Source of the DNA: Pholis gunnellus
Taxonomy: Eukaryota; Chordata; Actinopteri; Perciformes; Pholidae
Length of the DNA: 64,000 nucleotides
Direction of reading: 5' to 3'
Assembly: GCA_910591455.2 (NCBI GenBank)
Contig: OU342809.1
Span: forward strand, 27,669,056-27,733,055
The notes below the pieces were generated by a model, which did not search any database, was not told where the DNA came from, and was given only the letters and a program-made list of their open reading frames with translations. Of this stretch, positions 25,678 to 38,748 are shown one piece after another. The translations under genes were made by a program, and so were the position numbers. Positions within the stretch are counted from its first letter, which is position 1. The number at the start of each line of letters is the position of its first letter.

Positions 25678-26539
25678 CAGGGCTGGGTATCGTTTAACAA
25701 GTTATGATACCAGTATCTTTTAAACGCAGTGTTGGTAATCTTCTTCAAAAACATATATTTTATATTTTTGTTACATCCTGACAACAATCAATGATTTAAA
25801 TGCTCTAAAAAAAATTGGTATCTGTGGCTGTCACAGACTGTAATACGCCCATCCAATCATCATTCGGAATGTAATGATTAGACGAGCTTGGATGGCTTTT
25901 AATTTCTCGTCACTTAACGTTTGTATTGATCATTTTGGGGGAGTGGCGTAAGATTGGGGCCTGAAGGGACGGGCTGTCAGTGTTGCCGGCTTGGCAACTT
26001 TCTTACTAGCAACATTTGGACTTTTATTGGAACAGACTTGGCAATACTTGGCTAGATTTTGTTTTGGTTGGATCCTTTTTTAAAATCTATCATAGCAAGC
26101 CACTGACTACCTAATCGCCGGCGCATTGCACAACGCTTATACAGCGGTTACCGCTGACAACGTCAATCCCCTAACCCATGGCGGTGGGCCTGCGTTGTTG
26201 TAGAAGTGCATAGTCTGGTTTGCCTCCAGGTCAAAACTGTAAGAACTGTCGGTTCTGCTGCCGCTCTTCATGCTGTTAGCCCTGTAAGATGGCTGCTAGC
26301 CTCTATTGGCTGGTGACTAGCTGCAGGCTCCCATGTGCAGATACATATTCCCGGTTTTAGCTGCTGATGTAGTGAGCAATCACATGTTAAATAAAATGGA
26401 AGAACACTTGTGGCAATTGGCTGATCTGCAAGCTAAGATCAAAAAGAATAGGATGCTGGTATTGTTTGACTGATACTACTTGGTACTGGGTTATTTTAGA
26501 TGATACTTTAAAAGTCTTGAGTACCGATACCCAGTCCTG
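25678..26539. mobile_element. hAT-type MITE, 862 bp, with 8-bp target duplication
   Basis: Terminal inverted repeats: left cagggctgggtatcg at 25678, right the reverse complement of cgatacccagtcctg ending 26539 (one mismatch). Exact 8-bp direct duplications tatgcatc flank it at 25670-25677 and 26540-26547. An 8-bp duplication with short inverted ends starting CAG is the hAT superfamily pattern. No transposase frame, so it depended on another element for movement. Confidence 0.88.
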
Positions 26540-26552
26540 TATGCATCAGGTG

Positions 26553-27560
26553 CAAAATATATAAATCAATCAATCAAACAAACTTTTATTTCAGACTCTG
26601 GGTCCAGATAAGACTAGACATTACATAGAATAAATTACATACAAACGCACAATAACAGTTCATAGGACTAACAATGCTTTCAAAGAGACAGCTATACCAA
26701 TGTCTCCACAGCTGGGATTAGTCGCGTGTAGTACTAAACCTTATGTTTGATAAAACCAAGATAATTTAATTTTCAGAGTCATTAAGCCGGCAAATACATT
26801 TAAACATAAGATTCCTAAAAACATTTTGGAAAGTATTGATGCCTACAGCCACAAACATTTCACTTGTGCTACACCATCTCGGTCTCTTCTGTCTATCTGT
26901 ACACATACTAAACTTGCGTGAGAGAGTGTCTGCTTGTGCAAACATCCTACGATATTGCCTATAAATATCATCATCGGTCATCAGTTCTGTATTAAAATGT
27001 CCAAGATATTTGACCTTATCACAGACACCAAGATTGTTATCAGACAATTTGAAGTCTGGAGATTTTAGACATTTGTCTTCTTTGGTTCTACAGATCCAGA
27101 CAGCACTCTTACTGGCACTGTATTTGATATCGTGTTTCACACCATAGACAGTACATATAGTAAGGAGCTGCTGAAGACCAGCACTACATGGACTAAGAAT
27201 CACAAGATCATCTGCATACATAATGTGGTTAACTAGAGTAGACCAAACATGCACCCAGTATTACAGGCTTTCCATTGCTTGGACAGATCATCAATATAAA
27301 AATGGGGCTGAGACAATATTGCCCCATACCAGCTCTTAGTGCCAGTGCTAGTCTTGAATGACTGGCACTAACAGAACAGACAGCATTGAGTCTGGTAACA
27401 AGCCATGAATCATGAAGCCAATAAAACAAATGGCAAGAAGAGGAGCTAACCTCGGATTAGCATATTTAAGGTGTTCATCAGTAACATGATCTAAACCACT
27501 TGCTTTGCTATCGGACAGCTTATTTATAGCTTGCTACACCTCATGTGACATAATTGCAAT
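26553..27560 (-). pseudogene. 5'-truncated LINE fragment with reverse transcriptase remnants
   Basis: On the minus strand the order is: finger region words (KLSDSKASGLDHVTDEHLK, LAPLLAICF, LLPDSMLSVLLVPVIQD), a frame-disturbed middle, then NHIMYADDLVILSP (motif C with intact YADD), LQQLL, DIKYSASKSAVWICR and KVKYLGHF. The frame from 27254 to 26766 is open. The 3' UTR ends with aataaaagtttgtttgattg and a TTGA-type tail on the minus strand, as LINE tails do. The clade is not certain (similar in style to a common teleost LINE annotated only as a reverse transcriptase). Inactive by truncation and frameshift. Confidence 0.8.
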
Positions 27561-30500
27561 TGATTTATTACTAAAGCATTTCAGTAAGTGTAAAACATAG
27601 GTCATATAGACTTAAAAAGCAACCCCTTTTTTAACATTATGAATATGCAAATTCATGTTTAAAAAAATGGACTAAAACCCAGACTTCCTCCCATCTACCA
27701 TTTAGACTACAACTGTACAGGGTGTTAATCTGCCATTCGTACAGTGAGATACAGAACACTTCACGACAGCTTTTACATTTTTTTGTGAACGACCAAAAAT
27801 GGCAAGCGACATGTGGAAGAAAACTATGTCTGAACCCACAACTCGCAGCGATCAAGCATCTGTGATTCTGCCTCAGTAACATTACAAATATTTTGTCTCC
27901 ACAGTCCTAATGGGCAAAGATAACACACTGATCATGGCCACCAATCTCAACTTGGTCCAGAATCAACAGATAATTTATTAAACTCGCTGTACATGGTATA
28001 ACTTGAAAAAAAAGTGGATTCAATGTGAAGTTCCAATCAAGAAGACAAGCAAACTCTATAATAAGATGCTCGTCTGCCATTGAAAACCGTAGACTCATTA
28101 ATATTAAAAGAGTGTGGCATGGTAGAAATATCAAAGTACAAGCAAGATCAGTGATGATTTGTCACTATTCATTAGTGCTGCTCGCTGTACATGCAGCCTA
28201 TAGACAAACAGACGGCATTAATCATTTAACACCCTGTAACATTAAAAAATGCGATGCATGTGCCATTGCATGTCTGTGTCTCCGATAAAGAGATAATTGT
28301 AGTATAGCTTTGTATGACCGTGGCTGATGGAATATTAATGCCTTCGGAATGATTAAACTGCCTGTGGAGCAGAAAAAGGTTGTTTTAGTGTTTTGTCAGA
28401 AAAATCATGTATTAACATCATATGCCAACAAGAATCCATGTAATTATGTGTATAAAAAAACATGTGGCGTTCCACTTGAAGCTAAGCGCTTCTGTTCAAA
28501 GTTATGAGTTAATACTGGCAGCAGATACAAGATTTCTTTGACAGAGTGAGATGTTAAAGCTGCATTAAAGGAGAATTCATCACTAATGTACTTTGAATGT
28601 AAAATATTATATTCAGCGAGCACACTGGCTGTTGTGGGAAAATGATTAGCATTCATTCACCTCCTCCTGGCATAGCGACGGTCTCCAAGGAGGAAAACGA
28701 CGGGCCAATCAAGGCTTCAGCCGGCTCCTCGTGGGGCCATTGTGGCGCTGCCGAGACTTCCCGAACAGCAGGAAGTGGGCAGATGGTGTTTGCTTCTCTC
28801 TGTGTGTATGGATATGACCATTTGTATGCGAGTGTGTTCCTGTGTGTTGCTAAGAAACTTGGACGTTCTCAGCCATCTTCAGTCCTCTTGAAACGGGCCT
28901 CTGCTTATTGAGTTTAATTGAAATGTTAAGTAGATTATTGATAGAAAAAAACATTGGGTATGGGTTAATGTGTCACTCCATATTGTCAGACAGCCAAACT
29001 GCTAAATCATATAGTGCTGAATAACTTTAAATTACTTTTGTCCATGTTTCAAACCTTATTTTGATATTTTCAATAGCATGCTACTTTAGTTCGCTCTCAT
29101 AGCGTTATTATCTGCTGCAGCAGGCAGCTGTTTAAGGAGAAAAAGCTCAGGTAAAGCCACTGTACACTACCTGCTCAGTAGCAAACAGCAAATAAAGACT
29201 GGCTTGGGAACATAGTGGAGCATTTAGCAGCTGAGGTGGTGGAGACCAAAAACAGAGGTAAAAGTTAGTGAATCTTGCACTCGGAGTGTTGTTTACAGCT
29301 CGTTTCTGCTGCCCCCTAGTAGCAAAATAAATAGTTATTGCAGGTTTAAGAGAAGCACTATAGAGTCATGAGTCAAGTTTTTGTTCGCTAACCTGGCTAG
29401 TATTTTCAATGCTTCCTGTGGTTGTACAATAAAAGCCTCCCGCTTCCTGCATTAATTATCAGACAAACAGAAAACGATTGCTTTATCAGTGATCATTAGC
29501 TTACCAAATTAAAGGTAAGTGTGTTAGCAATAAATTGATGAATGTAGCGAAAAACTATACAAGCCCACAGTACCAAACAGTGGTTTTAGTGGTCAAATAC
29601 TCAACTAGTTGAACAATCGATAGTTGGAGGAGCAGCTTGTCACTAAAATGAGAATAGCAGGTCCACCTTTAAGGTCAGTCCACCTTAAGTGAGATGAGAC
29701 TAAATCTAGAGTTATAACTGGGCTGCTGTATTGAGGCCTTTACACACCGGGGGTGTGGCAAATAAACAACACAAAAATGCAAAATACTCGCCTGAGAATA
29801 TGATATTTGTAGGGCTTTTATTGCGAAAGGTAAGAAGTGAAAGAGTTGATCTGATCTGCTCTGCCTTTATCAAGGTTGAAAGAAGAAATACAGTTTGCTG
29901 TCTTGGTGTTGGACTATAGAACCTTTGTGTTGTTTCAACCTTAAAACATTCTCCCCAACGATTGGTTGATGCCTTTTATTCGCGGTGCGAAAATGTGTAT
30001 GTAAGGGAACAAATAAAAGTTTCTCAAAGTCACATTTGTTTACAGTGAGAGTGCTCTGTAAAAAAACAAGCACAATTAGTTTGATGGTGTGGACAGCAAC
30101 TGACAAGTGTTCATTTGATTGACAAGTGGAACTATAGACTGCACTGCGTCACACAGACACAGACAGAATGACTGACAGTTTTAATTACCGTGGCAACACC
30201 TGTCATTTCACAGCCTTGTCAGTTGCTCTGAAAATAGCTTTTGCTAATCAAGTGTGTGTGTGTCTGTGTGTGGCGTTGTCCTCAGTGAGTTTCATCTTTG
30301 ACAGTCATTGTAGATAATAAGCATAGATAGTCATATAATGTATGCAGTAACAAGAGTAAATGGACAAAAAATAAATAAAACGGAGTGGCCATTATGAAAA
30401 GTCATGATGATAATGATAGAGTGGCCATATATGGTGAAAACACAAGCATCGCAATGATTGTTTAAGTCATGATGAAGAATTCGTACAAAGCATAGTCAGC

Positions 30501-30590
30501 ATAAGGACGTGGTCATGCTGGTGAGTGGGTCAGACAAACACAGGACTTTTACACAGGCAACTGCTGTGACGATGTGAAGCCAGAAGTCAA
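27561..30590. other. intronic stretch, nothing recognised
   Basis: Three kilobases without a recognised repeat or gene. A GC-richer segment at about 28660-28790 has no splice-bounded coding potential that I can support. Confidence 0.35.
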
Positions 30591-30655
30591 CGATGACTTA
30601 TTTGTTACGTAACTTCCATACTTAACCACTTCCTTAGTTATTTGTTACATATTTC

Positions 30656-31142
30656 GTACCTACCCCTTTGAACCCCAAAACCTGCTGGCGGGATAGAAAA
30701 GCATGCTTTCTTTAAACAATCACCAAAACTAAATCTAAAAGATGAAAACATCAGATTTTCATCTTTTTGAAGGTCCTTGAACACATCATGTGTGACGAAC
30801 GCTTCCGTCAAAAAAACCCAACTAAACTAAGCTTAAAATTGTGAAATTTCATCAAAAACATTTTATTGTAAATGTCTCATTTAAAATCTTGCCCCAAATA
30901 AACCTTTTGCTTTAAATAGATTCTGTTAAAAAAAAGAGTCTGAGCTCCTCAGCACGACTAGTAAGCCATGATTGATTCGTCTGAGACAGACAGTCGCGAT
31001 CTCTCTACTTCTAGCCATGGTTGTGCCTTTTCCATAGAGGTGCAGGAATTTTATACTGCAGTGAAAGTCAAGGTTGCAGAGAGAAAAATGTGACAGGAGC
31101 GAAAAATGCCCTGAAACTGCTTGGGTTTCAGAGGTTTGAGTA
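30656..31142 (-). mobile_element. Z-family MITE, copy 2 (inverted, both ends present)
   Basis: Both termini are visible: cctttgaaccccaaaacctg at the left and the reverse complement of the right end, cctctgaaacccaagcag. They align as imperfect inverted repeats. Orientation is opposite to the copy at 20400. It sits inside W-family sequence: related words (cttccttagttatttgtta and ttccgtagttatttgttag) lie on both sides. No coding capacity. Confidence 0.65.
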
Positions 31143-31927
31143 ACACCATTTCCGTAGTTATTTGTTAGGTATTCCCTACTTAAATAACACTACTTTCTAT
31201 GTTATTAACAACCCAAAAACCTTATCGTAAACCTTAAAGTAGCTTTTTTTTTGTACCTACACTTAACCAAGTATTTCTTAACATAACATACTTAGTTTAA
31301 TCCAAACCACATTATTTTCCAAAACCTATACCAAGTAGTTTTGTTGCCTAAAAGAAGCAGAAGAGTTCATAGGAAAGGAGACCTTAATTTTTAAAAACTG
31401 CTATTAACGATGCCGCTGTGTTTTTTTGTAGTTCTCTGTGTCAGCTCCAGAAAAAAAGGCTTCCAGGATGTTGGAAGTTGAACGTATAACGCACATGTAG
31501 GCAGCTCAGTGCCCAGTGCACCTCGGGCAGCATTGAAGGGTAATCAGAGAATAAAAACAACAACACAGAGGTAGAAGTGGAAATCTAAATGAAATGTGTC
31601 TTCCTTGCTCTCTCTCTCTCTCTTTTCCTCCCTTTTGTGCTGAGAGGAATACTGATGAAGGCCATAATCTCAGCAGCTATGAATAATAAACATTGTTACA
31701 TCACCGGCTGAAAGGAGGCTAGGGACACAGATGGAGCTGGAATCAGAGGAGAGTGTGTGTGACCAGAGCAAGAGAGACAAACACAGATACAGCTTTGCTG
31801 ATAGGGACGCCCATTATCATTATCAACAGTACTTCTACTCTCTACACTACACCTACTACTACATCTACTAATACTACTTTTCAGTTCAAGATTCAGACCG
31901 TGATTTGCACTTGACAGTGCCCGATGC

Positions 31928-32556
31928 ATAGCTGCTCAATTCGTTCTGCACATGTGCGGGAGCGGCTACTCAGTATTCCTTTGCGAGAAAACCTGTCCCC
32001 TACACTGGCTCGGATTGGCTACTTGCAGCTAAAAGTGCTAATGTTGGCCTAGCTATGGCGTTAACCAGTGCTTCAAACTAGATGGGCCGCGAAAGGGCGA
32101 CTCAGCCAAAGCAGCTAATGTTTTTTGTTCGAGTAGTTCGAAGAGAGTCTACCCGGACCGAACAACGATAACTTTTTTTTTTCTAATGCTTTTCCATCGA
32201 TAAACTTACTTCTGATCATTTTTAAGCAAGACATCAATTATGTATATTTCGAACATTGGCAATTTTACAAAAATGTATGGAAAATTTGTTTGAAAATTGT
32301 AAATAAAATAAAAACTGCCATTGTTCGGACCTGGTTGCCTCCCTTCTGACTACAGGAATAACAACGTGTGCTGCCGTGGCTGAGTCGCTCCACCCGGGCC
32401 TGTCTCGTCAAAAGCGCAGATTAGCATCAAAGCTAGGCTAACGTTAGTATTTAGCAGCCTGTAGCCAATCCGAGGCAGACTAAGGGGCAGGTATTCTTGC
32501 AAGGCATACTGGGTAGGCGCAGAACGGATCGAGTAGCTGGGACGGATCGTGCACAG
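31928..32556. mobile_element. MITE with long (about 90-100 bp) inverted ends
   Basis: Left arm from agctgctcaattcgttctgc through cctgtcccctacactg to ctcggattggcta; the reverse complement of the right arm reads agctactcgatccgttctgc, cctgccccttagtctg and ctcggattggcta in the same order. Arms are roughly 80% alike by eye. The middle holds a gcgctaac/gctaacgtta-rich stretch and no frame. Superfamily not determined; target duplication not resolved. Confidence 0.65.
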
Positions 32557-35316
32557 AAAGCACTGTTAGCCATGAGCTGTCAACATGTTGAGAACCGTTG
32601 AGAGGCAATCGAAATGCTCCCAATCTCAGATCTTGCACTTTTAAGTGAGACAACATATCAGTAGCCCGAAATGAGCGACCACGGTTGCTTGTAACGTCTC
32701 CTTGTTTGTGTTTGTTACTAAGATGTTCCAGTCAATGTGTGAGCATCAAAGTTTGGTTGTGTCCCATTCTATTTAAAGGGTAACTTTGGTATTTTTAAAC
32801 CTGGATCCTGTTTTCCATGTTTTTTTGTGTCTAAGTGACTAACTTTTTAAATGATCAAATATTGAGGGGAACAAAAACAAGCACTTTTAGTGGACGAGGA
32901 GTTTCGCTGAGTTAATACATTGCAAACCGTTTGTGGCTGCCGGCTGCAGCGTTCTATGGGTCAAGCTTGAATAATACAGATGTTCCCCTTTAATGGCAGA
33001 AGAGGCTGGAAAGATCTCAAAGAATAGTTGCCTTTTTATTTATTGGTTACGATGCTTTTGTAAGTAATTGACATTGGATGAGTGGACCCTTGAATACCGA
33101 TGAAGTGAGAAAGATACCGTAAGTGACTGGGTTCGATTTGGATAAAACCTGAATACAAGCTCTTGGAGTTAATCTTTGGTGTCATTGTATTTATTATTTA
33201 AGAGACAGTTTTAAGCCTATAGCTATCCCCAAAACCTCACAGATGACTGAATAGTTGCATTACTGTTTTCTAATGAGCTGTCATGTTTGAGAATGATAGA
33301 ATTCTAATAAAATGCATTTTGAAACAATTATTTCTAGGCATTGTAACAATTTAAATAAATGCTAATTTTCCAATCGTCCCGTTTATGCTCTGAGGAAAAA
33401 TGTGTAAAGCATCCATATCTTAGGAGATGACTGCCATTCCCATTGGGTAGTGGGCCAACAAAGACATAAAGCAGTAAACCCGGGGCATGTATAGAGGTAA
33501 TAAAAAGAAGAGATTAAAGGAGAAATAAGATGAAAAGAGAAGATGAAAGAAACAATGAGAAGACTCTGCTGTAGGTCTCCAAAGGTACATGGAGGATTTG
33601 GTGGGATTTACACCAGGAACATATACATTCAACTCCTGTTTCCTCCTCTGCTATACTTTAACGTAGCTTCTCCTGTGATCCTCTCCCCTTTGGCGTCTTC
33701 TTTCCTGCTCCTCTTTACTGTCCTCTCTTCGTTATCATTTTTTCTTCTTCTTCTTCTTCCTCTTTCCAACAACAGGATTTTACAGCAGCAGATATGTGAT
33801 GTTAGCATGATTTTAAAAGCTCAATAAATCTATCTGCCAATTGCGAAATCTTTTCAGGAAAGAATTTGAGAATTAATCTGTATAAGGCCATGAATATAAC
33901 ATGTGCACGGTTAATTTCCCTGATTAATAGGCCAAAAGCTACTATAACTGTTGTTCTTAAATCTGACTGTGTGTACTTTGTCACTTCATTAAGTCGATTA
34001 AAAAATATGTGAGCGGGATCCCACAGTAATAACCCTAGAATTATTGATATACATGAAAACTCCTTTTCATCCTGTCTCCACCAGTTTAATTGTAATAATG
34101 CTTTTGAATCTGTTGTCTTGTGACACCAAAGAACATACATATACCCATCAGACGCATTCAATTCTGCTTAATGCCAAAATGATTGGGCCATCCGTATGAA
34201 CAGGAATCATTTTACGTTTGGGCTGGACCAAATGAACCCAACTGCTTTTGTGAAAGCACGCTGAAGCCCATAAACATCCACATTATTATACATGACACCA
34301 GTAAACAGCTTCAAGACTGTTCTGTAATCTTGTTGTCTTTTATAACTCCTAGTTGCATTCTGTTGCGAGGAGAACCATTACTGGACTATACTGCAGTGCA
34401 GTACATTTGATTAAGTTTGCTGTCAGAAATGACTTCTGAATGTATGAAACTGCAGCTTAAACTAAATCAGAATGAGTGAGGCCACAGTGAATGTTGTGCT
34501 ACAGATGCACAAGTGATATTACTGAGGACTAAAAGGAAATCCACATTGACAGCATTTTGGGGGGAGTCATCTGTGTCATACAGCAGATATGCTTCTATGT
34601 CTACAAATCCACATCAACCAGAAAATATACCCTGGTTTTTAATCTATATATAAATTGTGTCTTTGCCCACCACGTGAGGTGTTATTCCTGTCAATCAAAA
34701 CACCTGTTTACTCACTTTTTAGGAGCTTACTTTAAAACTACTTTGTTTTTTTTTAGATATCGTCCAGCTGGTAACAAAATTATGTATGCACGGAATACAT
34801 TTTAGGATGGTGATGTCCGTCTTTTACCCCTTGACCAACACTTTGGTCCATGACATGGTATCTTAAAAAAACTAATTTAGGGTACTCTGAGCTTCCCTCT
34901 TGTGTATGCTATACAAAAGCCCCATTTATACTTGTCATCTCAAGTATCATATTGGAAAACTGGGATATATTTACGTTTAGCCACATTTTCTCTCTTGTCT
35001 GAGCCACATTAACAATCTGATTGCATAATCTAGGCCATGCTAGATGCAAATCAAGCTAGGCCCTTCTCCAGTCTAGAGGGCTTTGGTATTTGCCTGAAGC
35101 TGTTTGGTAACTGCCAAAAACACCAGAGGAAGAACTAGTTAGCTAGTTTAGCCTAAGCTGTTTAAGTTAGCTTAACTGTTAGCTGGAGGTAACTCATAAT
35201 TTTCTTATTCGCTTTAAGTTGTTGTTGCTTTTTATTCTGGCATCGTGTTAGCTAAAATATTGGTGAAATTCTACTGCAAACAAACATGCATGTAAACATA
35301 ACAGGCAATGAATAAA
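32557..35316. other. intronic stretch, nothing recognised
   Basis: Contains TTC-rich tracts near 33745-33765 only. No gene, RNA or repeat family supported. Confidence 0.35.
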
Positions 35317-35722
35317 TTCATGTCCCTGTATCGTACGATAAATCAGTGACGTAAAAATGATCGAGGTCATGTCCATATATGGTACAATAAGTTGATGACG
35401 TAAAAAGAAATGAGGTCATGTCTATAAACGGTACGATAACTCATTGACGTATAAAAGGAGTGAAGTCATGTCCAGATATCGTACCATATGTTGATGTAAA
35501 AATGATTGAGGTCATGGCCCTATATCATTGGACAAGTGGATAACGTAAAAATTGTTGAGGTTGAGTCCATAAAGCGTACTATAAGCCGATGACGTGAAAA
35601 GGATCAAGCTCATGTCGCTATATCGTTGAATAAGTGGAAAGCGTCAAAATGATCGGTCATGTCCGTATATCGTAGGATAAATCAATGATGTAAAAATGAT
35701 TGAGGTCATGTCCATATATGGT
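35317..35722 (+). repeat. 49-bp minisatellite, about eight units
   Basis: Units of 46-50 bases with the core gaggtcatgtccatatatggt-like part followed by acgataa..tgatgacgtaaaaatga. Successive catgtc words start at 35368, 35417 and 35467. The word tgacgta or a close variant recurs in most units. Units have diverged to roughly 75-85% identity by eye. Confidence 0.85.
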
Positions 35723-37103
35723 TCGAGGCCTACAGGGGCCCTTTTCCACACTGCTTCCTCACCCACATAATTCATTCAGTGGTTTCACTGATCAGGGATC
35801 AGATAAACACTACAACAGCTCATTCTGTGTTGCAATCGCTGATGCTGCTGTGGTTTTAATGTGACAGGGAGAGAGAGATGGCCAATTTCAGTGTCACTAA
35901 AGCTGTTGTCATCACAGGGGACAGACCCTGTAAATGGTTACTTTCACACGTCATACTGATGTAGATACATTGAAGGAACAGTAAAAGTTACATATGTGTC
36001 TACCTTCTGAGGGGGTTTACATTGGCCTTTTTTTAAATCAGTCACGCCACGTGTCTTGAAGAGATTGGATTAATGGTTAAGGCTGCGTGAACTTATTCAC
36101 CTCCATGGTCACCTTAAGGACAAACACTGCAGTTTCTGCCCCACTTTTGGTGATGGTCAAAGAATAGTATAGACTAGGCAGAGGAAAAAGCCCCCATCGA
36201 GGGGTTTGGAGTGCAACAATCTAAGTCAGACCTCTGAATTCAAGTTTATGGAAAATAATGTATGACTAAACAGCGCATTAAACTAACAATAAACTGAGGC
36301 AATATAACTCGGGGTGAACCGAGGCCAAAACAACAAACAAAAGAATCTGCCTCCCCAAAAATGCTGTTTAACCCTATACAAAAACACATTTATTAAATCT
36401 TGCTCCCTAGGATATGTAAACCAACCAAACAAAATGGCAGCTCACCCCTACAGTTTCAGTGCTATTTACAGACAAAAGTGGATGATTTAAAAGTCGCACC
36501 AATATTTTAAACACAAACTAGGGCACTAAGCCTAGCGTTATCTATTATGTCACCGAAACACTGGAAACATGGCACATTTTTAAAAGGCAGGATGTGATGA
36601 ATGGGCCAGCAGCAGACACTCCGCAGCCCAAGCCCTCGACTCCAGCCAGTCAGAGAGAGGTTGAGGACAAAGATCCTCACAGGACAGAACACACACTCTT
36701 AGTCTTAAAAAAAAGTTTTACAGCTTTAGAGCAATACACACCCGACCACCCATGTGTGCACAGACACGTTTCATAACAGGGATGTACTGTCGGTGAACCG
36801 CGAGGTTGTCAGTCTCTGAAAACCACAGATTTTCATATGGACATCCTCCTCCCATTCATCTTCTTACCCTCTGGATACATCAAGCTTGAGAGAACAGATG
36901 TGATGCAAACGGCAAACCTCATGCAAACTGACATGCGTTTGGAAACAGAAAAGAGAGCTGAGTAAACCCTTTGACTTCTGTTAAATGGGACTTCATAGTA
37001 CAGTAGAAGACAATCAACACAAATGACAATTTGCAACCAGTGTCACTGAGAAAGACGCCACATTTAATTTATATATATATCTGACATTATTGTGACTCAA
37101 GCA
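35723..37103. other. intronic stretch, nothing recognised
   Basis: No supported feature. Confidence 0.35.
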
Positions 37104-37287
37104 TAGACTGTATATAAGAAATGGACATAGTCGTCGTGACATCACAAGTTTGGGTTGTGGACTACAATTTTGAAGCCTCAAGTTCCACATTTTGGCAATC
37201 GCCATCTTGTTTTTTGGCAACCAGTGAACGTAAGTGACTATTTTTGGACCACTCCAAAAGAAGTCCTTTAGACTCCACAAAACAATG
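37104..37287 (+). repeat. X-family interspersed repeat, copy D, left part
   Basis: Left portion of the family: gactgtatataagaaatgg, gtgacatcacaagtttggg, gtggactacaattttgaagc, cgccatcttg. It breaks off at the LINE that follows and the family sequence resumes at about 38750, so the LINE interrupts it. Confidence 0.65.
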
Positions 37288-38748
37288 AAAAATTATAGGA
37301 CAATATCAAACTTCCCAGTAAAATAATTGAAAAATGTTTTTACAACTTCTTGGCCGTAAATAACTGTTTTGTTGTCTTCCAGTCAGGCTTTCGACACCAC
37401 CACAGTACTGAAACTGCTCTTGTTAAGATTTTCAACGACATTCACATAGAAACAGACAATGGCAGAATTTCAGTCTTAGTATTACTGGATCTCAGTGCTG
37501 CATTCAACACGGTCGACCATGACATACGACTAGAAAGACAAAAAATCTGGGTGGGCCTCTCTGGCACAGCACTCAACTGGTTTGAATCCTACTTGAAGGA
37601 CCGAGAATACTTTGTGTCTGTAGCTAATTACACATCAGAGCTGACTAAAGTGACATGTGGTGTTCCCCAATGTTCAATACTGGGGCCTCTTCTGTTCAAC
37701 ATCTACATGCTTCCATTTGCTCAGATTATGGAAAACAACAAAGTGTGTTATCATAATTATGCAGACGACACACAAATCTATATAACTATATCACCGGGGG
37801 ACTATAATCCCATACAAGGGCTGGGTAAATGCATTGAACAAATCAACAACTGGATGTGACAGAATTTTCTTCAATTAAATAAAGAAGTAATTGTTTTTGG
37901 TACTAAGGACGAACGATTGAAAGTCAGCGCTCAGCTTCAATCACTGACGTTAAAAAACACAAACCAAGCCAGAAATCTAGGTGTAGTTATGGATTCAGAC
38001 CTCAACCTGAACAGCCATAGCAAGACAATTACAACATCAGCCTCCTATGACCTGAAGAATATATCAAGGATTAGAGGATTTATGTCTCAACAAGATTTGG
38101 AAAAACATTTATCTTCAATAGACTCGACTCCTGTAACGGTGTGTTTACAGGTCTCTGTAAAAAGTCAAATCAGAAAGCTGCAGCTGATTCAGAATGAATC
38201 GAGTCCTCACTAAGACCAGGAAAGTGGATCACATCACTCCAGTTCTGAGGTCTTTACACTGGCTTCCTGTCCAACAAAGAATTGACTTTAAAATCCTGGT
38301 TTATAAAGCACTAAATGGTTTAGGGCCAAAATACATGTCTGATGTGCTGCTACCTTATGAACCATCCTGACCCCTTAGGTGGTCTGGGACTGGTCTACTT
38401 CCTGTTCCCAGAGTCAGAACTAAACATGGAGAAGCAGCGTTCAGTTTTTCTGCTCCACATATCTGTAACAAAGTCCCAGAAAGCTGCAGGTCTGCTGAGA
38501 CCCTCAGCTCCTTTAAATCAAGATTGAAGACTTTTCTATTTGCTGCTGCCTTTAATTGAACCCGATTCAAGGATAATAATCAATTTCTGCATTTTAGTAC
38601 TGTATTTTATTTCTTACACTGCTTTTTAGTGTTTAATGACTGTTTTTAATGTTTTAATGAATGTTCTTATTTGTTTTTAAATCTCCTTTTGCCTTATGGT
38701 TTGATGCTTTTAATAGTTTTATGTGAAGCACTTTGAATTGCCTTGCCC
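37288..38748 (+). pseudogene. L2-type LINE fragment, 5'-truncated, with in-frame stops
   Basis: Starts within the finger region (PVKIIEKCFYNFLAV), then QSGFRHHHSTETALVKIFND, LVLLDLSAAFNTVDHD (motif A), CGVPQCSILGPLLFNIYM (motif B, Cys where Gly is usual), YADDTQIYI (motif C). A stop at 37857-37859 interrupts the frame after NNWM, which then continues (RNLGVVMDSDLNL). The C-terminal part is readable near 38200-38560 (VDHITPVLRSLHWLPVQQRI, GLGPKYMSDVLLPYEPS, SSFKSRLKTFLF) with more breaks. The 3' UTR ends at cactttgaattgccttg without the usual tail. Not functional. Confidence 0.88.

Noticed and set aside
35317..35722. Regularly spaced repeats resembling a CRISPR array
   Set aside because: Repeats have no unique spacers, units diverge along their full length, and the context is a vertebrate intron.
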